From an uncultured Peptococcaceae bacterium (GTDB taxonomy: Bacteria > Bacillota > Peptococcia > Peptococcales > Peptococcaceae), in assembly GCA_900556545.1 (NCBI GenBank), contig USPE01000021.1, forward strand, positions 1 to 14,957: a stretch of DNA of 14,957 bases, written 5' to 3'. A program made the position numbers and the translations under genes. The first letter of the stretch is position 1. Each line of letters opens with the position of its first letter. Below the pieces are notes generated by a model that was not told where the DNA came from, searched no databases, and saw nothing but the letters and a program-made list of their open reading frames with translations. Positions 6,565 to 14,408 of this stretch are shown here, in pieces.

Positions 6565-8040
6565 ATGGATAATAAAATGAATTTGACTTTGCTGGCCGAT
6601 TTTTATGAGATTACGATGGCAAATGGGTATTTGGAGCATGGGGTGGCAGATCAGATCGCCTATTATGATGTATTTTTCAGAAAAATTCCGGATGAAGGCG
6701 GATTTGCCATTATGGCCGGGCTGGAACAGGTTATTGAATATCTGAAGAATTTGCATTTTACCAAAGAAGATATTGCCTATTTGCGCGGGAAACAGTGTTT
6801 TAGCGAGGCGTTTTTGGAGTATCTGGAGCAATTTCAATTTTGTTGTGATGTGTGGGCTATTCCGGAAGGGGTGCCTGTTTTTCCGGGAGAACCGCTGATG
6901 ACTGTGCGGGGCCCTGCATTGCAGGCGCAATTTATAGAAACTATGGTGCTGCTGACAATTAGCCATCAGTGTTTAATTGCTACAAAAGCCAATCGTATTG
7001 TTCGTGCTGCTGACGGCCGTGCGGTTATGGAATTTGGTTCTCGTCGGGCGCAGGGCGCGGATGGGGCTGTTATGGGTGCCAGAGCTGCTTATATTGGCGG
7101 ATGTGTGGGAACTGCCTGTACGATTGTAGATAGGGACATGCATATTCCGGCTTTGGGCACTATGGCGCATAGTTGGGTGCAGATGTTCCCCAGCGAGGAA
7201 GAAGCATTCCGCAATTATGCCATTACCTATCCGGACAATTGTACATTATTGGTGGATACTTATAATGTGTTGCAATCTGGTGTGCCAAATGCGATCAAGG
7301 TTTTTCAGGAAGAAATTGTACCGCGTGGATTCCGTCCTAAAGGAGTGCGTATTGACAGTGGTGATATTGCTTACTTGTCCAAAAAGGTTCGCGTTATGTT
7401 GGATGAGGCCGGATTTGAGGATTGCGGTATTGTAGCTTCCAATTCTTTGGATGAGTATATTATTCGTGATATTTTAGGCCAAGGTGGTCAGGTAGATTCT
7501 TTTGGTGTTGGGGAACGTTTGGTGACAGCCAAATCAGATCCGGTATTTGGTGGTGTGTATAAGCTGGCGGCTGTGGAAAAGGATGGGGAAATGATTCCCA
7601 AAATTAAAGTCAGCGAAAATGTTGAAAAAATCACCAATCCAGGGTTTAAGACGCCGTGGCGTTTATATGAACGTGCCACTGGGAAAGCCATTGCTGATGT
7701 GATTACCTTGTATGATGAAGTCATTGATGATAGCAAGCCTTATGAAATTTTCCATCCCGAATATACATGGAAGCGGAAGACGATTAAGAATTTTATTGCG
7801 AAGCCTTTGCAGGTGCCTGTTTTTGTGCAGGGTAATTGTGTGTATGAATCGCCTAATTTGCAGGAAATCCAGCAATTTTGTAAAGAACAGATTGATACTT
7901 TATGGGATGAAGTGCTGCGGTTTGAGCATCCTCATAAGTATTATGTGGATTTATCAGAAAAACTGTGGGATATGAAGCATGCTTTGTTGGAAAAATATAG
8001 TGTGATTTCCGACAAAGCTGGTAAGAAGAAACAAAAGTAA
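6565..8040 (+). CDS. pncB: Nicotinate phosphoribosyltransferase
   Basis: This cytosolic enzyme of NAD salvage (Preiss-Handler route) joins nicotinate and phosphoribosyl pyrophosphate, using ATP, to form nicotinate mononucleotide. Conserved segments: LLADFYEITMANGY near the N-terminus, EFGSRRAQG at 156-164, GTMAHSWVQMF at 198-208 with the likely catalytic His202, and RIDSGD at 262-267, a phosphoribosyl-binding region. At 491 aa it is full length for the Bacillota form of the family. AAGGAGGGGG at 6547-6556 lies 8 bases before ATG 6565 and overlaps the regulator's stop, so the two are closely coupled. No terminator is visible after it. It is likely repressed by the Nudix regulator when NAD is plentiful. 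Confidence 0.96.
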   Translation: MDNKMNLTLLADFYEITMANGYLEHGVADQIAYYDVFFRKIPDEGGFAIMAGLEQVIEYLKNLHFTKEDIAYLRGKQCFSEAFLEYLEQFQFCCDVWAIPEGVPVFPGEPLMTVRGPALQAQFIETMVLLTISHQCLIATKANRIVRAADGRAVMEFGSRRAQGADGAVMGARAAYIGGCVGTACTIVDRDMHIPALGTMAHSWVQMFPSEEEAFRNYAITYPDNCTLLVDTYNVLQSGVPNAIKVFQEEIVPRGFRPKGVRIDSGDIAYLSKKVRVMLDEAGFEDCGIVASNSLDEYIIRDILGQGGQVDSFGVGERLVTAKSDPVFGGVYKLAAVEKDGEMIPKIKVSENVEKITNPGFKTPWRLYERATGKAIADVITLYDEVIDDSKPYEIFHPEYTWKRKTIKNFIAKPLQVPVFVQGNCVYESPNLQEIQQFCKEQIDTLWDEVLRFEHPHKYYVDLSEKLWDMKHALLEKYSVISDKAGKKKQK

Positions 8041-8137
8041 ATTACAAAGAGAATTCGTAATGGAAGAGGCTGTTAAAAGAGATCATTGGGTAGAGTTGGG
8101 TTTATATCCGAAACGATGAATGGATGTGTAGCGTATT

Positions 8138-8257
8138 GTGAAAAAACATGTTTTTTTTATAGGACTGCTGGCACTGCTGATAGTTTTGTTGTTGGCGGGC
8201 TGCGGCGGTGCTCCCGCGCCGCAAGCTGCCGGATCAGAAACGGGCGGTATGGTATGA
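8138..8257 (+). pseudogene. N-terminal lipoprotein signal fragment of the DctP-like gene, out of frame with its body
   Basis: From GTG 8138 the frame reads MKKH, a hydrophobic stretch, then LLLAGC at residues 17-22. That is a textbook lipobox, with the lipid-bearing Cys at bases 8201-8203. A typical linker follows (GGAPAPQAAGSETGG) and then TGA at 8255-8257. The substrate-binding body continues in another frame (next entry). Joining them needs a skip of one base between about 8208 and 8254; removing one A from the AAA at 8238-8240 would give a smooth GSERAVWYEL. No good ribosome binding site precedes this GTG, only GGATG about 11 bases away. An in-frame TAG just upstream rules out an earlier start. 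Confidence 0.75.
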
Positions 8258-9038
8258 ACTTCGTCGTATGCCCCTTGCGGGATACGGGGAAAAGCAGTTG
8301 GAGGATTTTGCCCGCATTCTTCAGGAAAAGTCGCAAAATACCATAGTGGTAAATTTGTATAGTTCTGGTGAGTGGAGTCAGGCATACAGCTTTGTAGACT
8401 ATATAAAACTTGGCAGCCTGGAGATGGCTTGTCTAAAACCAGCTGAGATGATAAGATTGCAGCCGGCCTATGAATTATATCAGCAGCCGTATTTATTTAC
8501 CTCTTTACAAGCTGTGGAAAGTTATATCAGCGGCGATGCAGGCAAAAAGGCATTGCAGACATTGCCTCCTGAATATTATGGAATCGGCTTTGTGCCGGAT
8601 GGTTATCAGTATTTGCTGGATGATGGTCAGCCGCGGTGGTTATCTTACGGAGAATTGAAGCTGAAAGGACAGACTAAGGCGCTGGGAGAAAGCCGGGTAT
8701 ATGATTTGCGGGCTGTTTACAGTTTGCAGCCTGTGGTTACTTTGCGCAGCTGGTGGGATGCTCTGACAGAGGAGCAGCAAGGCTGGATTCAGGAAAGTTT
8801 TGCGGAAGCAATCACAGCATCGTTTGCCCAGCAGGTTGATAAAGATCCGGCTCAGACGTTATTATCAAACAGCGTTGTATTTGAGGATAGTACGGCTCCT
8901 GCCTGGAGCAGTTATTACAATTTGTATTTAAATCAACGGGAAGAATACTTTGCAGCGCATAGTGATTCGTTGACTGCTTATTGGCGTCCTGTAGTTGAGC
9001 AGTCCCCAACAGTTGGAGAGGAGGACATAACTCCATGA
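8208..9038 (+). CDS. DctP-like TRAP substrate-binding protein body, frameshifted and apparently shortened
   Basis: The frame encodes 276 aa from a GTG that is not a natural start; the real N-terminus is the lipoprotein signal at 8138 in another frame. AVWYELRR...YGEKQLEDFARILQEKSQNTIVVNLYSSGEW matches the opening of DctP-type TRAP binding proteins. WWDALTEEQQGWIQESFAEAI matches their C-terminal helix region. Between these, LKLKGQTKALGESRVYDLRAVYSL seems to jump straight from the DLKGLKIR region to the yEvqky region, leaving out some 30-40 residues of the ligand-binding core; this comparison is from memory. The stop overlaps the next ATG (ATGA), so it is tied to the two-component system. No DctQ/DctM permease is present. 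It could be a sensory binding protein, a gene in decay, or a sequencing error. As drawn it would not be exported. Confidence 0.72.
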   Translation: MLPRRKLPDQKRAVWYELRRMPLAGYGEKQLEDFARILQEKSQNTIVVNLYSSGEWSQAYSFVDYIKLGSLEMACLKPAEMIRLQPAYELYQQPYLFTSLQAVESYISGDAGKKALQTLPPEYYGIGFVPDGYQYLLDDGQPRWLSYGELKLKGQTKALGESRVYDLRAVYSLQPVVTLRSWWDALTEEQQGWIQESFAEAITASFAQQVDKDPAQTLLSNSVVFEDSTAPAWSSYYNLYLNQREEYFAAHSDSLTAYWRPVVEQSPTVGEEDITP

Positions 9039-9742
9039 AAGACAGCATTTTAATTGTAGAGGATGAAACAAATATTCGAGCCAATATGGCTGAATTTTTG
9101 CAGGCGGAAGATTTTGAAACGGTGTTGGCAAAAGATGGTGAAGAGGCCATTGCTCTGTTTGAAGAAAAAAAGGTTGATTTGGTCATTTTGGATTTGATGC
9201 TGCCCAAGGTGGATGGTTTGGAAGTGTGCAAGTATATTCGCCGTAATTCAGATGTCCCGATTATTATGGTAACGGCTCGGGATGAAGAAATTGATAAATT
9301 ATTAGGGTTGGAATTGGGTGCGGATGATTATATTACCAAACCGTTTAGTCTGCGGGAATTAAAAGCCCGCATTAAAGCAGTGCTGCGCCGCACAAAATCT
9401 GGTTCTGCAAAAGGTACTGCCGATGAGGTTCTCAGTTTTGGCACATTAGAAGTAGATTTGGGACGCAGAGAGGTAAAACAACAAGGGAAAATTATTGATT
9501 TGACACCATCGGAGTATGCAATCCTGATTACATTGTGTCAAAATATTGGGCGTCCTTATAGTCGTTTACAGTTATTGAATGCTACGTTGGGAGAGAGCTA
9601 TGCCGGTTATGAACGGGCAATTGATACCCACGTCAGCAATTTGCGTAAAAAAATCGAGCCCAATCCGCAAAAACCAGTATATATCCTGACCGTATACGGA
9701 TTAGGCTATAAATTTGGTGATCATTATGAGACTGACCAGTAA
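9035..9742 (+). CDS. OmpR/PhoB-family response regulator
   Basis: A 235-aa DNA-binding regulator. The receiver domain (1 to about 120) has the acidic pair E9/D10, the phosphate acceptor D53 in LVILDLMLP, T80 and K102 in ITKPF, all in expected places. The C-terminal winged helix (about 132-230) shows EVLSFGTLEVDLGRREV, LTPSEYAILITLC, and the ending HVSNLRKKIEP...VYGLGYKF, typical of OmpR/PhoB. AGGAGG at 9019-9024 lies 10 bases before the ATG. The ATG overlaps the binding-protein stop by 4 bases, and the kinase gene begins inside its 3' end, so the three are probably expressed together. Its targets are not evident; no second palindromic site stands out upstream. Confidence 0.95.
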   Translation: MKDSILIVEDETNIRANMAEFLQAEDFETVLAKDGEEAIALFEEKKVDLVILDLMLPKVDGLEVCKYIRRNSDVPIIMVTARDEEIDKLLGLELGADDYITKPFSLRELKARIKAVLRRTKSGSAKGTADEVLSFGTLEVDLGRREVKQQGKIIDLTPSEYAILITLCQNIGRPYSRLQLLNATLGESYAGYERAIDTHVSNLRKKIEPNPQKPVYILTVYGLGYKFGDHYETDQ

Positions 9743-11087
9743 AATCAGTATTGTTTTAATTGCTATTGTGCTGATGACAGGTATTCTGATTGGCATTCTT
9801 TGTATTGAAAATATCAGTGATGCCTTTGATGAATATTTGTATGATGCCTATGAAGTGATGTTGAATGAATGGGGACAAATTTTTGTTACCTTTTATAGTT
9901 ACAATGGCAATAGCTGGAACGGTATAGAGGCATTGGGACGAAGTTTTGATTTGCAGCAGGCGGGTGTGGTCCTCAGTGATTTAAACGGAAGAATTTTATA
10001 TCACTATGACAATAGTTATATTGGCCGCCAGGTGCCGCAGGAAATTTTCAGCCGAGGTTATATTTTGCTGTTGGATGACAAAGTGATTGGCATTTTATAT
10101 CCGGCCGCGTTATTTAGCGATACATTTGCAGCCATGGAGCAGGATTTTGTAAAGTCTGCAATCAGTGCTGTGGGTAAAGGGGTATTTTTTACCAGCTTAT
10201 TTGCTATCATAATCGGCATGGGGCTTTCTATGGGAATTGCTCACCCGCTGAAGGAATTGACATCGGCCACAAAACGCATGGCCAAGGGGGACTTTAATGA
10301 GCCGTTGCCCATATATGGCACCGATGAAATTGGTGAACTGGCCCGCTCGTTTAATATTATGGCGCAGGAGTTGGAGAAGAGCAGCGATTTGCAAAAACAA
10401 ATGATTGCAGATATCAGCCATGAGCTGCGCACACCATTAACCGTATTGGCCAGCAAGCTGGAGTTTTCGTTGGATCAAAATAAAGATTTAAATATGGCAG
10501 ATATGATGATTCTTTACGATGAAGTGATTCGTTTAAAAGGTTTGGTAGGCGAGCTGCAGGATTTGAGCAAGTTGGAGGCCGGCCATGCTATGCTGGATAA
10601 AACATTGATAAATTTTAAAACGTATTTTTCTGATTTTGCAGTGTTGCTAGATGCAGAAGCAGAAAGCCGTAATATGGATTTGCATATACAAATCGACGAT
10701 GCTTTAGAATATTGTTATGCAGATCCAAAACGACTGAAACAAATTATATTGAATCTGGTAAATAATGCGTTTCGCTATACCTCAGAAGGCGGAACCATAA
10801 CCATTTGCGCCAAACAACAAGGGAAGGACTTTTTGTTTTCGGTGCAGGATACCGGCATGGGCATTGCGCCGGAGGATGTGGATAAAATTTTTGATCGCTT
10901 TTACCGTACTGACCGTTCCCGTGACAGGGAAAGCGGCGGCAGCGGATTGGGCTTGGCAATTACCAAAGCGTTGGTGGAAGCACACGGTGGTTGGATCAAA
11001 GTAGATAGCGTATTAAACCAAGGCACCACCTTTACAGTTCTGTTGCCGGGTTGGGATGAAAATGCTGAGATGGCAGGCGGAAAATAA
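9726..11087 (+). CDS. Membrane sensor histidine kinase, partner of the adjacent response regulator
   Basis: A 453-aa kinase counted from ATG 9726. TTG 9714 gives four more residues but has no ribosome binding site; the one for ATG is also weak. Order: TM1 about 6-27, an extracytoplasmic sensor region about 28-145, TM2 about 148-172, a HAMP linker (HPLKELTSATKRMAKGDF...DEIGELARSFN), and HisKA with ISHELRTPL (phospho-His232). The catalytic ATPase domain follows, with N-box LNLVNNAFRY near 342-351, G1 DTGMG at 375-379 and G2 GSGLGLA near 405-411. It overlaps the regulator gene by 17 bases. The sensor region of about 115 residues is small and unrecognised; the DctP-like lipoprotein just upstream could be its periplasmic or surface ligand partner. 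A strong terminator follows. Confidence 0.95.
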   Translation: MRLTSKISIVLIAIVLMTGILIGILCIENISDAFDEYLYDAYEVMLNEWGQIFVTFYSYNGNSWNGIEALGRSFDLQQAGVVLSDLNGRILYHYDNSYIGRQVPQEIFSRGYILLLDDKVIGILYPAALFSDTFAAMEQDFVKSAISAVGKGVFFTSLFAIIIGMGLSMGIAHPLKELTSATKRMAKGDFNEPLPIYGTDEIGELARSFNIMAQELEKSSDLQKQMIADISHELRTPLTVLASKLEFSLDQNKDLNMADMMILYDEVIRLKGLVGELQDLSKLEAGHAMLDKTLINFKTYFSDFAVLLDAEAESRNMDLHIQIDDALEYCYADPKRLKQIILNLVNNAFRYTSEGGTITICAKQQGKDFLFSVQDTGMGIAPEDVDKIFDRFYRTDRSRDRESGGSGLGLAITKALVEAHGGWIKVDSVLNQGTTFTVLLPGWDENAEMAGGK

Positions 11088-11098
11088 AAAATTGATAG

Positions 11099-11155
11099 AA
11101 AGCTGTAGTATGTATTGCGTATCAATTATGCAATACCATATTGCAGCTTTTTTAG
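11099..11155 (+). terminator. Intrinsic terminator after the kinase gene
   Basis: The left arm at 11099-11118 (AAAGCTG...TATTGC) pairs with the right arm at 11130-11150. The stem is about 20 bp, with two wobble pairs and one bulge, around an 11-base loop. A run of seven T ends the structure (11148-11154). It begins 11 bases after the kinase stop and closes the two-component operon. Confidence 0.88.
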
Positions 11156-11218
11156 TTTAATCTTAGTAAATTGGTTGAGGTTATTGATATTACCAGTGTT
11201 TGTAATCGTTTCTGACTA

Positions 11219-11247
11219 TTGCAATTTGTCAGTGAAAACGGTATTAT
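11219..11247 (+). promoter_or_regulatory. Candidate promoter of rnr-smpB
   Basis: TTGCAA at 11219-11224 (4/6), a 17-base spacer, and TATTAT at 11242-11247 (5/6), about 97 bases before the rnr start. The -35 sits inside a dyad, CTGAC at 11212-11216 and GTCAG at 11228-11232. It follows a strong terminator, so a promoter is needed in this gap. Confidence 0.45.
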
Positions 11248-11343
11248 GAAACAGAGTATATTGCCCGGATGGATTTAAACAGTTATAGAAATTGTATAAC
11301 ATAATGATTCTTGGTAGAAAATATTTTTTGGAGGTGAATTTTC

Positions 11344-13512
11344 ATGATAGATAAACAAACAATTGTGTCATACATAGAAACTGAGGCAGTGCGTCCTCTG
11401 AGTGAAGCAGAATTGGCGGAACAGCTGCAGCTTGATACGGTAGAAGAATTGGTGCAACTAAAGGTTTTGTTGCACCAATTGGAAGAAGAGGGCATTTTGG
11501 TATTAAGCCGTAAAAAGAAATATGGTTTGCCATCACAGTTTAATTTATTGATTGGTGTGATCAACCGTCATCCAAAGGGATTTGGTTTTTTATCAGTTGA
11601 AGATAGTGATATGGATGATGTGTATATTCATTCTTCTGAGTTAAATGGAGCGTTAAACGGAGATAAAGTTATCGTAAGATTGAAACGACCGGCTGGTTTT
11701 GATAGCCGTACCATGACAAAATTGCGTGCAGAGGGAGAAGTAATTCGGATTTTGCAGCGTAAAGTGCAGCAAGTAGTGGGTACGTTTGAAAGCAGCCGCC
11801 ATTTTGGATTTGTTGTACCGGATGATAAGCGTTTTGGCAGTGATATTTTTATTGCAAAAGACAATTTTAACGGTGCCCGAACGGGCATGAAAGTGTTGGT
11901 GGAAATTATTAGCTGGCCGGAGAAAACCCGCAGTGCAGAAGGAAAAATTACACAAATCATTGGCGCTAAAGATGCGCCGGGTGTAGATATTCTTTCTATT
12001 ATCTTTGGACATAACTTACCGCAGGGATTTCCTGTGGAGGTTATGGAAAGCGCGCAGGCGATTCCCGAAACTATCTCGGCTGCTGAGCGAAAGAAGCGTC
12101 GTGATCTGCGAGATATGCAGATGATAACCATCGACGGCGATGATGCAAAAGATTTGGACGATGCGGTATCGGTGCAGCGATTAGAGAATGGGAATTATTT
12201 ATTAGGTGTGCATATTGCAGATGTGGGCCATTATGTAACAGAAGATAGTGTGCTGGATAGAGAAGCACTGGAAAGAGCTACAAGTATTTATTTGGTAGAC
12301 AGAGTGATTCCCATGCTGCCTCCTAAGTTATCTAACGGGGTATGTAGTTTGAATGCAGGGGAAGACCGATTGGCCATGACCTGTATGATGGAGATAGATG
12401 ATAAAGGAATTGTGATAAATCATGAAATCTTTGAGTCGGTGATCCATGTGGATTTTCGCATGACCTATAAAAAGGTTACAAAGATTTTGGTGGAAAACAA
12501 TGCTGCATTATGCGAGCAGTATGCAGTTTTGCTGCCTATGCTGGAGGAAATGAAAGCGCTGCAGGAAATTTTGGAACGGAAACGGATGCGGCGGGGGGCT
12601 ATTGAATTTCATGCGCCGGAAAGCAAGGTGGTTCTGGATAAAAAAGGACGGCCGGTACGGATTGAATGGCGAGAAACTGGAATTGCAGATAAAATTATAG
12701 AAGAGTTTATGTTGTGTGCCAATGAAACAGTTGCGGAACATTATTTCTGGATGGAAGTTCCATTTTTATATCGGGTTCATGAAGAGCCAAAAACAGAAGA
12801 TGTGATGGAAGTAAATAAATTTTTGCAGGCACTGGGTTATAACATTAAAGGTGCTGGAAACAGCATTCATCCCAAAGCGTATCAAAGTATTGTGGCAGAA
12901 GTGGCCGGAAAACCGGAAGAACAAATTGTAAATACGGTGCTGCTGCGTTCTATGCAGCATGCTCGCTATGATACAGAGGCTTTGGGCCATTTTGGATTAT
13001 CTGCCCAGTACTATTCTCATTTTACATCACCAATTCGGCGGTATCCTGATTTGGCAATTCATAGAGTGATTAAGGAATTATTGCGCAATGGAAATCGGTT
13101 GGATGAGCAACGCGCTGCTGTTCTTGCGCAAAAGATGGAGAACTATGCGGAGCAATCATCACAAAGAGAAAAAATTGCAGAAGAAGCGGAGCGGGAAAGT
13201 GTTGATTTGAAAAAGGTTGAATTTATGCAGCCATATGTAGGAGAAGTCTTTGTGGCTAAAATAAGCGGCGTAACAAACTTTGGTTTATTTGTGCAGCTGG
13301 AAAATTCCATAGAGGGTTTGGTACACATATCCACATTGGTGGATGATTTTTATCAGTTCCGTGCAGAAAGTTTTTCCTTGCTGGGAGAGCATAGTAGAAA
13401 AATTTATCGGCTAGGCCAGATCGTAAAGGTTCGTTTGACCAGAGTTAGCTTGGAAAATCGGCAGATTGACTTTGAGGTGGTGAATACAGATGAAAGTGAT
13501 TGCAGAAAATAG
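11344..13512 (+). CDS. rnr: Ribonuclease R
   Basis: A processive 3'-to-5' exoribonuclease that degrades structured RNA, including mRNA freed during trans-translation. Domain order over 722 aa: N-terminal winged helix about 1-65; cold-shock/OB domains about 70-115 and 143-205 (KGFGFLSVEDSDMDDVYIH, RHFGFVVPDDKRFGSDIFI); RNB catalytic domain about 250-580; C-terminal S1 domain about 630-712 (VGEVFVAKISGVTNFGLFVQL). The metal-binding aspartates have the family spacing D264, D270, D272, D273 in TIDGDDAKDLDDAV. HFTSPIRRYPDLAIHR at 559-574 is the second hallmark. It has full length for RNase R. GGAGGTGA at 11330-11337 lies 6 bases before the ATG. smpB starts inside its 3' end. Confidence 0.97.
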   Translation: MIDKQTIVSYIETEAVRPLSEAELAEQLQLDTVEELVQLKVLLHQLEEEGILVLSRKKKYGLPSQFNLLIGVINRHPKGFGFLSVEDSDMDDVYIHSSELNGALNGDKVIVRLKRPAGFDSRTMTKLRAEGEVIRILQRKVQQVVGTFESSRHFGFVVPDDKRFGSDIFIAKDNFNGARTGMKVLVEIISWPEKTRSAEGKITQIIGAKDAPGVDILSIIFGHNLPQGFPVEVMESAQAIPETISAAERKKRRDLRDMQMITIDGDDAKDLDDAVSVQRLENGNYLLGVHIADVGHYVTEDSVLDREALERATSIYLVDRVIPMLPPKLSNGVCSLNAGEDRLAMTCMMEIDDKGIVINHEIFESVIHVDFRMTYKKVTKILVENNAALCEQYAVLLPMLEEMKALQEILERKRMRRGAIEFHAPESKVVLDKKGRPVRIEWRETGIADKIIEEFMLCANETVAEHYFWMEVPFLYRVHEEPKTEDVMEVNKFLQALGYNIKGAGNSIHPKAYQSIVAEVAGKPEEQIVNTVLLRSMQHARYDTEALGHFGLSAQYYSHFTSPIRRYPDLAIHRVIKELLRNGNRLDEQRAAVLAQKMENYAEQSSQREKIAEEAERESVDLKKVEFMQPYVGEVFVAKISGVTNFGLFVQLENSIEGLVHISTLVDDFYQFRAESFSLLGEHSRKIYRLGQIVKVRLTRVSLENRQIDFEVVNTDESDCRK

Positions 13513-13945
13513 AAAAGCGCGGCATGATTATACAATTGAAGAATGTTTTGAAGCGGGTATTGAATTGAAAGGTACAGAAGTAAAATCTATGCGTGCTGGC
13601 AGAGCTAATTTAAAAGATAGTTTTGCTGTGATTGAACATGGAGAATTGTTTTTGTATGGTATGCATATCAGTCCGTATGAACATGGGAATATTTTTAATG
13701 TAGAACCTATGCGTCCAAGAAAATTGCTGATGCACAAAAAAGAAATTATGCGTTTATTGGGTAAATCTAAAGAGCAGGGGCTGACATTGGTTCCATTAAA
13801 AGCGTATTTTAAAAAAGATAAGATAAAAATAGAACTGGCGTTAGCAAAAGGGAAAAAGTTATACGATAAACGAGAGGCTGCTGCCGAAAAGAGTGCAAAG
13901 CGGGAAATTGACAAGGCCATGAAAGAACGATCCAGAGGATATTAA
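13490..13945 (+). CDS. smpB: SsrA (tmRNA)-binding protein SmpB
   Basis: SmpB binds tmRNA and carries it into ribosomes stalled on broken mRNA, where RNase R then degrades the message. The 151-aa sequence has the family landmarks: AENRKARHDYTIEECFEAGIELKGTEVKSMRAGRANLKDSF at the N-terminus, GMHISPYEHGN around 57-67, RPRKLLMHKKEI near 76-87, and the basic tail KAMKERSRGY, which folds in the ribosomal mRNA channel. It overlaps rnr by 23 bases, with GAGGTGG inside rnr as its ribosome binding site, so the two are translationally coupled. The rnr-smpB order is common in Bacillota. The tmRNA gene ssrA, often next door, is not found in the window. Confidence 0.97.
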   Translation: MKVIAENRKARHDYTIEECFEAGIELKGTEVKSMRAGRANLKDSFAVIEHGELFLYGMHISPYEHGNIFNVEPMRPRKLLMHKKEIMRLLGKSKEQGLTLVPLKAYFKKDKIKIELALAKGKKLYDKREAAAEKSAKREIDKAMKERSRGY

Positions 13946-13973
13946 TATAAATAGGATAAAAGGAGCGGTGCAT

Positions 13974-14114
13974 ATGAAAGAAATCAGGCAAGTATATATT
14001 GCCCAAAAAAAGAAAGATGTACGAAATCATTTTATTCTGGTGGGAATTGCGGTAAGTTTGTTAGCAGCATTAACCGCAATTACAGAACGTCTGGGTTTGT
14101 TTTATAAGAATTAA
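13974..14114 (+). CDS. Small single-helix membrane protein (46 aa), function unknown
   Basis: I do not recognise a family. ATG 13974 has AAAGGAG at 13959-13965, 8 bases upstream, one of the better ribosome binding sites in the window. The start lies 28 bases after the smpB stop. The protein is basic at the N-terminus (MKEIRQVYIAQKKKDVRNH) and has one hydrophobic segment at about 20-36 (FILVGIAVSLLAALTAI). It ends TERLGLFYKN. This suggests a positive-inside membrane microprotein with its N-terminus in the cytoplasm. A good terminator starts 11 bases after its stop, so it is the last gene of the rnr-smpB transcript. Expression is likely given ribosome binding site and position; the function is open. 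Confidence 0.72.
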   Translation: MKEIRQVYIAQKKKDVRNHFILVGIAVSLLAALTAITERLGLFYKN

Positions 14115-14125
14115 GAATTCATAAG

Positions 14126-14184
14126 AATGACTGGCAGTAACAGAGTTGAAGTGTGAAAGTTACTGTTGGTCATTTTTGTTATTT
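14126..14184 (+). terminator. Intrinsic terminator of the rnr-smpB operon
   Basis: A 16-base arm at 14126-14141 (AATGACTGGCAGTAAC) pairs fully with 14159-14174, counting three G:U pairs. The loop is 17 bases and a T-rich tail follows (TTTGTTATTT). It separates the rnr operon from the rRNA operon. Confidence 0.85.
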
Positions 14185-14237
14185 AGGCATTACAATGCCG
14201 TACAAGAGGGATTTTTAGGGGAATTGAACAATTTCAG

Positions 14238-14297
14238 AAAAAAGAGAGAAAAAAGTAAAAAAAAGAGTTGACAAGAGGTAGGGAGAGGTGGTATTAT
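14238..14297 (+). promoter_or_regulatory. rRNA operon promoter P1 with A-tract upstream element
   Basis: TTGACA at 14268-14273, an 18-base spacer and TATTAT at 14292-14297. Three A-tracts (14238-14243, 14249-14254, 14257-14264) spaced about one helical turn apart lie directly upstream, as in UP elements of rRNA promoters. Transcription should start near 14305. Confidence 0.8.
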
Positions 14298-14340
14298 ATC
14301 AAAGTCGTCAGCGCGAACCGCTAAGACCTACCAAATCTGG

Positions 14341-14402
14341 AAAAAAAGAATTAAAAAGATTTGAAAAAAGGTGTTGACAAGTTCAAGATGATGTGCTAAT
14401 AT
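14341..14402 (+). promoter_or_regulatory. rRNA operon promoter P2 with phased A-tracts
   Basis: A perfect TTGACA at 14374-14379, a 17-base spacer and TAATAT at 14397-14402. A-tracts at 14341-14347, 14353-14357 and 14364-14369 repeat every 11-12 bases. Transcription should start near G14409, immediately at a GCAA-loop hairpin. Tandem promoters about 105 bases apart are typical of Bacillota rRNA operons. Confidence 0.82.
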
Positions 14403-14408
14403 ATAAAA

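Noticed and set aside
8141..8156. A 16-bp perfect A/T palindrome (AAAAAACATGTTTTTT), at first taken for a terminator of pncB
   Set aside because: It has no GC-rich stem or proper loop, and it forms the first codons of the lipoprotein signal peptide, where AAA-AAA and TTT codons are expected.
8086..8346. An 86-codon forward frame overlapping the lipoprotein signal region
   Set aside because: It is a third-frame shadow; the convincing protein signals (lipobox, DctP-like body) are in the two other frames.
13946..14260. Search for the tmRNA gene ssrA after smpB
   Set aside because: No tRNA-like acceptor ends or tag-coding frame appear; the space is filled by a small gene, its terminator and the rRNA promoter region.
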